Origin: Ascoidea rubescens DSM 1968
Lineage: Eukaryota > Ascomycota > Saccharomycetes > Ascoideales > Ascoideaceae
DNA length: 64,000 nucleotides
Direction: 5' to 3'
Assembly (NCBI RefSeq): GCF_001661345.1
Contig: NW_017962929.1
Location: 1-64,000 of the forward strand
Shown: positions 61,457 through 64,000 of the stretch, in pieces
Layout of the letters: every line of letters begins with the position of its first letter
Position numbering within the stretch: the first letter of the stretch is position 1
Made by a program: the position numbers and the translations under genes
Notes under the pieces: generated by a model
Databases searched by the model: none
Seen by the model: the letters and a program-made list of their open reading frames with translations, nothing else
What the model was told of the DNA's origin: nothing

Positions 61457-62659
61457 ATGACTGGTCTAGTTTCTAAATGGGCTGATGAAGAGCCAGAAGT
61501 TAAACCTTCTCAACCAACAAGATCGAAAAACAAAATTAACGAACTGAATAACAGAATCAACTTCAATCAAAATAAAACCAACTTCAACCAAGATACCAAG
61601 TTGGATTCCAAATGGGCTCTTGATGATTCAGACTCTGGCTTTAGAGGTTCTAAAAGTAAGCCAAAAAAAACGGACAATTCTACTTTTCATTCAAGTACAA
61701 AGAATTATTCCAAACATCAAAATAACAAACAAAAAAAATTGTTTAAAAATAGTGAAAATAATCAGAAAAACCAAAAAAGGTATATTTATAAAGAAAATTA
61801 TGATTCTTTTGAGGCAACAGAAATTCCCGATACACCAGAAGAATCAAATACAAAGAATTCTACATCCATAGATTTATCCAACAACCCATTAGCAAAACTT
61901 CTTGGATCTACAACAAATGATTTCAAGAGAATTTCTTTATTAGATGATACTGAAAACAGGATTGATATCAATAATAATAATGATGATAATAATAATAAGA
62001 ATGATCAACACGAAACTGTTAATAACAGTGACTATGCCGCTGAAGATAATCATTATAACATAAATACTGGTCATAGTTTAAATTATAATAAAAGTAGACA
62101 AAATATAAAAAAAAACAAAAGAAATAATAGAGAAAATCGAGAAAATAGAAATAACAAAAACTATAATAGTAGTAATAGTGATATTCTAGAAAATAAATAT
62201 AAAACAGGAAGCGGTGAACATGAAATAAATCCACTAAGTAAACTGCTAGGGTTACTCACACCTCCTTCATCATCGTCATCTTCTGGTCAATCATATTCTC
62301 CATCAGAACGTACTAATTTGAAAAAAAATAAATCATTTGAAACAGATTATCAAAAGAACAATTTTCGAAAAGATTTGCATCGAACTTCTTCAAACGGGCC
62401 AACAGATGAAAGTGAAAGAATCATGGGTTTAGAAAGAGAGCTTGAAAAACAGAAGCAAAAAGTAAAACTAATGAACGAAGAAATTAAAAGAAAAGAGAGA
62501 GAATTGATTGAAAAAGAAGAAAAAATCCAAGAAATAGAAGCAGATCAGGGAGAAAAATATCTCAACCTATTTATGAACAGCTTCGACACAACAAAAAGTT
62601 GGGCTGACTGGGCTGAAGAAGAGGATCAGGAATTAAACATGAATAACAAAGCACGCTGA
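61457..62659 (+). CDS. Unidentified protein with SKWA motifs and a C-terminal coiled coil
   Basis: 400 residues from the ATG at 61457. Two related short motifs occur near the N-terminus: VSKWADEEPE (about 5-14) and DSKWALDDSD (about 50-59). A C-terminal SWADWAEEEDQE echoes them. Two copies of a second motif, NPLAKLLGST (about 143-152) and NPLSKLLGLL (about 259-268), are separated by Asn/Asp/Lys-rich, probably disordered sequence. A strong coiled coil lies at about 325-375 (MGLERELEKQKQKVKLMNEE, then IKRKERELIEKEEKIQ). I do not recognise the family. The basic, Asn-rich composition would fit an RNA-associated protein; that is a guess. Confidence 0.75.
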   Translation: MTGLVSKWADEEPEVKPSQPTRSKNKINELNNRINFNQNKTNFNQDTKLDSKWALDDSDSGFRGSKSKPKKTDNSTFHSSTKNYSKHQNNKQKKLFKNSENNQKNQKRYIYKENYDSFEATEIPDTPEESNTKNSTSIDLSNNPLAKLLGSTTNDFKRISLLDDTENRIDINNNNDDNNNKNDQHETVNNSDYAAEDNHYNINTGHSLNYNKSRQNIKKNKRNNRENRENRNNKNYNSSNSDILENKYKTGSGEHEINPLSKLLGLLTPPSSSSSSGQSYSPSERTNLKKNKSFETDYQKNNFRKDLHRTSSNGPTDESERIMGLERELEKQKQKVKLMNEEIKRKERELIEKEEKIQEIEADQGEKYLNLFMNSFDTTKSWADWAEEEDQELNMNNKAR

Positions 62660-62703
62660 TTTATTGTTTAAATTTATAAACATTTAATTTTTCAATTAAT
62701 TTT

Positions 62704-62790
62704 TTAATTAATTTTATGGTTATTTTTATGATTATTTTTATGATTACTTTTATGATTACTTTTATGATTACTTTTATGATTATTTTTTAT
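62704..62790. repeat. 12-bp ATGATTAYTTTT tandem repeat
   Basis: About seven units directly after the SKWA-motif gene, in its 3' UTR. Confidence 0.85.
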
Positions 62791-62904
62791 TTCAGTCTTT
62801 TTAACATTATTTTTATTTCTTTCATGGCGTAGATAATAAATAATTTAAAGTTCAGGATTGTATAAGCAACAATAGGAGTTACCATAAACTTGGGTTTATG
62901 ATCA

Positions 62905-62925
62905 GGGCTCTTTTTTAGAGCCCTT
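62905..62925. terminator. Stem-loop AGGGCTC/GAGCCCT
   Basis: AGGGCTC (62905-62911) and GAGCCCT (62919-62925) form a perfect 7-bp stem with a 7-base T-rich loop, about 245 bases after the SKWA-motif gene and 150 before PSH1. It is either a transcript-end structure or a palindromic protein site. Bacterial-type termination is not expected in yeast. Confidence 0.3.
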
Positions 62926-63076
62926 TAGAGGTACCAAATTTGAATTTTCAGAATGATTGATATGATAAAAGGCAAATTTAATGTCTAATTCAGAAAAACA
63001 GCAACGCGAGTTATTGGTTATTTTTTATTTGGCTATTTTCTTTTGAGATATTTTTAAAATTAAATTAATCAAGAAA

Positions 63077-64000
63077 ATGAGTTTCTATAACGATTGTACA
63101 AGTATAGCCCACAAAGAAGATATTGAACAGGGAGTATCATCAACACAAATACCCGAAATAAAAGAAGAATATAGAGAATTGAGTATAGAGAATGTTATTT
63201 ATGGAGCAGACTTGGGTTCATCCAAAGGTTTATTGAAAAATGTTTATGATTGTATTGAGTGTCCTATTTGCAATGAAATAATGGCAGCACCAATGATACT
63301 TCATCCTTGTGGACATACGGTTTGTTATTGCTGTTTAAAAGAATGGTTTAGCAATAATTTATCATGTCCATATTGCAGGGAAAAAATTTTGATTGAGCCG
63401 TCGGTGAATTTTGTTTTAAAGACGATTATAAACTCCTTTTTCAAGACATCAGTTGAGAGTAACCCCAAAATCCTGGATATTGTGAAAAATATTAACGAGA
63501 AATATCTGGAAACATTTGATAAGGATCTTAAAGAGAAGCGACTTTTTAAATCAATATTTAGTAAAAAGAAAAAAAACACTGCAGTGGTTCGGTATGATTC
63601 AGATGATGATGTGTTGAGGTGTAGCAATTGTGGATTTGAGATTTATTCATCAAGAATAAGTAGGTGTGAGCACTGCGGGTGGGTGTTGATTCGAAATGAA
63701 AGAGGAGTTAATGATTATACGGATTATGAAATAGGTAATATTAATGTTGAAAGATTGAGATCGATATCGAATCTTTTGCGTGAGCAGCTGGAAGAAATGG
63801 AAAGCGATAATAGTGATTTAAATGATAATTTTGACGGTGCATATGGTTACAATTTTCATGTTGATGTGAGTAATGATGAAGAGGATGGCGATGATCACGA
63901 TAATAATAATAATACTAATGATAATAACATTGAAGATTATGATCTTAGCAATGACTTTGAATATAATGTTGGTAATGACGATGATGATGATGATGATGAT
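63077..64000 (+). CDS. PSH1: Psh1-like RING E3 ubiquitin ligase (partial, runs off window)
   Basis: The ATG at 63077 opens a frame of 308 codons with no stop before base 64000, so the C-terminus is missing. The RING finger has Cys62, Cys65, Cys78, His80, Cys83, Cys86, Cys97, Cys100 (CPICNEIMAAPMILHPCGHT). A second zinc module lies at about residues 178-200 (RCSNCGFE, then RCEHCGW). The rest is Asp/Asn/Glu-rich and ends in a GAT repeat at the window edge. This order (RING, a DSDDD...RCSNC zinc module, long acidic tail) matches S. cerevisiae Psh1, which ubiquitinates the centromeric histone Cse4 to keep it out of chromosome arms. Confidence 0.85.
   Translation, partial: MSFYNDCTSIAHKEDIEQGVSSTQIPEIKEEYRELSIENVIYGADLGSSKGLLKNVYDCIECPICNEIMAAPMILHPCGHTVCYCCLKEWFSNNLSCPYCREKILIEPSVNFVLKTIINSFFKTSVESNPKILDIVKNINEKYLETFDKDLKEKRLFKSIFSKKKKNTAVVRYDSDDDVLRCSNCGFEIYSSRISRCEHCGWVLIRNERGVNDYTDYEIGNINVERLRSISNLLREQLEEMESDNSDLNDNFDGAYGYNFHVDVSNDEEDGDDHDNNNNTNDNNIEDYDLSNDFEYNVGNDDDDDDDD

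Larger units (their letters stand above)
62660..63076. other. Spacer before PSH1
   Basis: 417 bases. It includes tandem ATGATTATTTTT / ATGATTACTTTT units at 62704-62790 and an AGGGCTCTTTTTTAGAGCCCT hairpin at about 62905-62925 that looks like a stem-loop. No gene. Confidence 0.5.

Noticed and set aside
1-64000. Retroelements, virus-like elements, CRISPR arrays
   Set aside because: No reverse transcriptase, integrase or capsid-like frames, no long terminal repeats, and no spaced-repeat array were found. The direct repeats seen are short or are the metallothionein block.

Overview
This 64-kb window is nuclear DNA of a budding yeast (Saccharomycotina). The support is a set of clear orthologues of yeast housekeeping genes (FKS, ADE5,7, RRF1, NOP8, PRB1, SWC4, VPS75, PSY4, PWP2, MPP6, NSP1, ALO1, PSH1), short 5'-proximal introns with GTAAGT donors and ACTAAC branch sites, one tRNA gene and strongly AT-rich spacers. 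CTG codons looked scarce where I read codon by codon. The only CTG I found in the glucan synthase gene sits at a residue that is serine in Fks1. That fits a CUG-reassigning yeast (for example the Ascoidea/Saccharomycopsis group) but does not prove it. A chitin deacetylase with a long Ser-rich stalk and a GPI-type wall protein would suit a filamentous, chitin-containing yeast.

Layout. 0.2-14.2 kb: gene-dense core with a TPR/RPAP3-like R2TP subunit, MRPL50-like bL9m, a spliced FKS glucan synthase, ADE5,7, RRF1, tRNA-Thr(UGU) and NOP8. 14.2-16.8 kb: a long spacer with a possible gene relic. 16.8-31.5 kb: chitin deacetylase, PRB1-type protease, SWC4, LSB1/PIN3, a bacterial-looking zinc alcohol dehydrogenase, a Trp-motif GPI protein, and PSY4 and VPS75 (both spliced, tail to tail). 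31.7-40 kb: sparse region with two metallothionein genes on a 751-bp duplicated block, a C2H2 zinc-finger gene and many microsatellites. 40-43.5 kb: divergent MPP6/PWP2 pair. 43.9-49.3 kb: a decayed kinase-like pseudogene and a large Zn2Cys6 regulator. 49.4-55.9 kb: AT-rich gene desert holding two more metallothionein genes. 55.9-64 kb: NSP1, ALO1, an unidentified SKWA-motif protein and PSH1, which runs off the window end.

The most notable content is a dispersed family of four tiny Cys-rich metallothionein-like genes, all on the minus strand within 23 kb, in two subfamilies that share the signature CCxCC-x6-CxxCxCC-x3-C. Two of them lie on a recent duplication, and one of these is disturbed by a single-N assembly join. 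Another striking point is a 95-bp exact repeat shared by the first bases of the window and position 49441. I saw no CRISPR array, rRNA, retroelement or intact DNA transposon.
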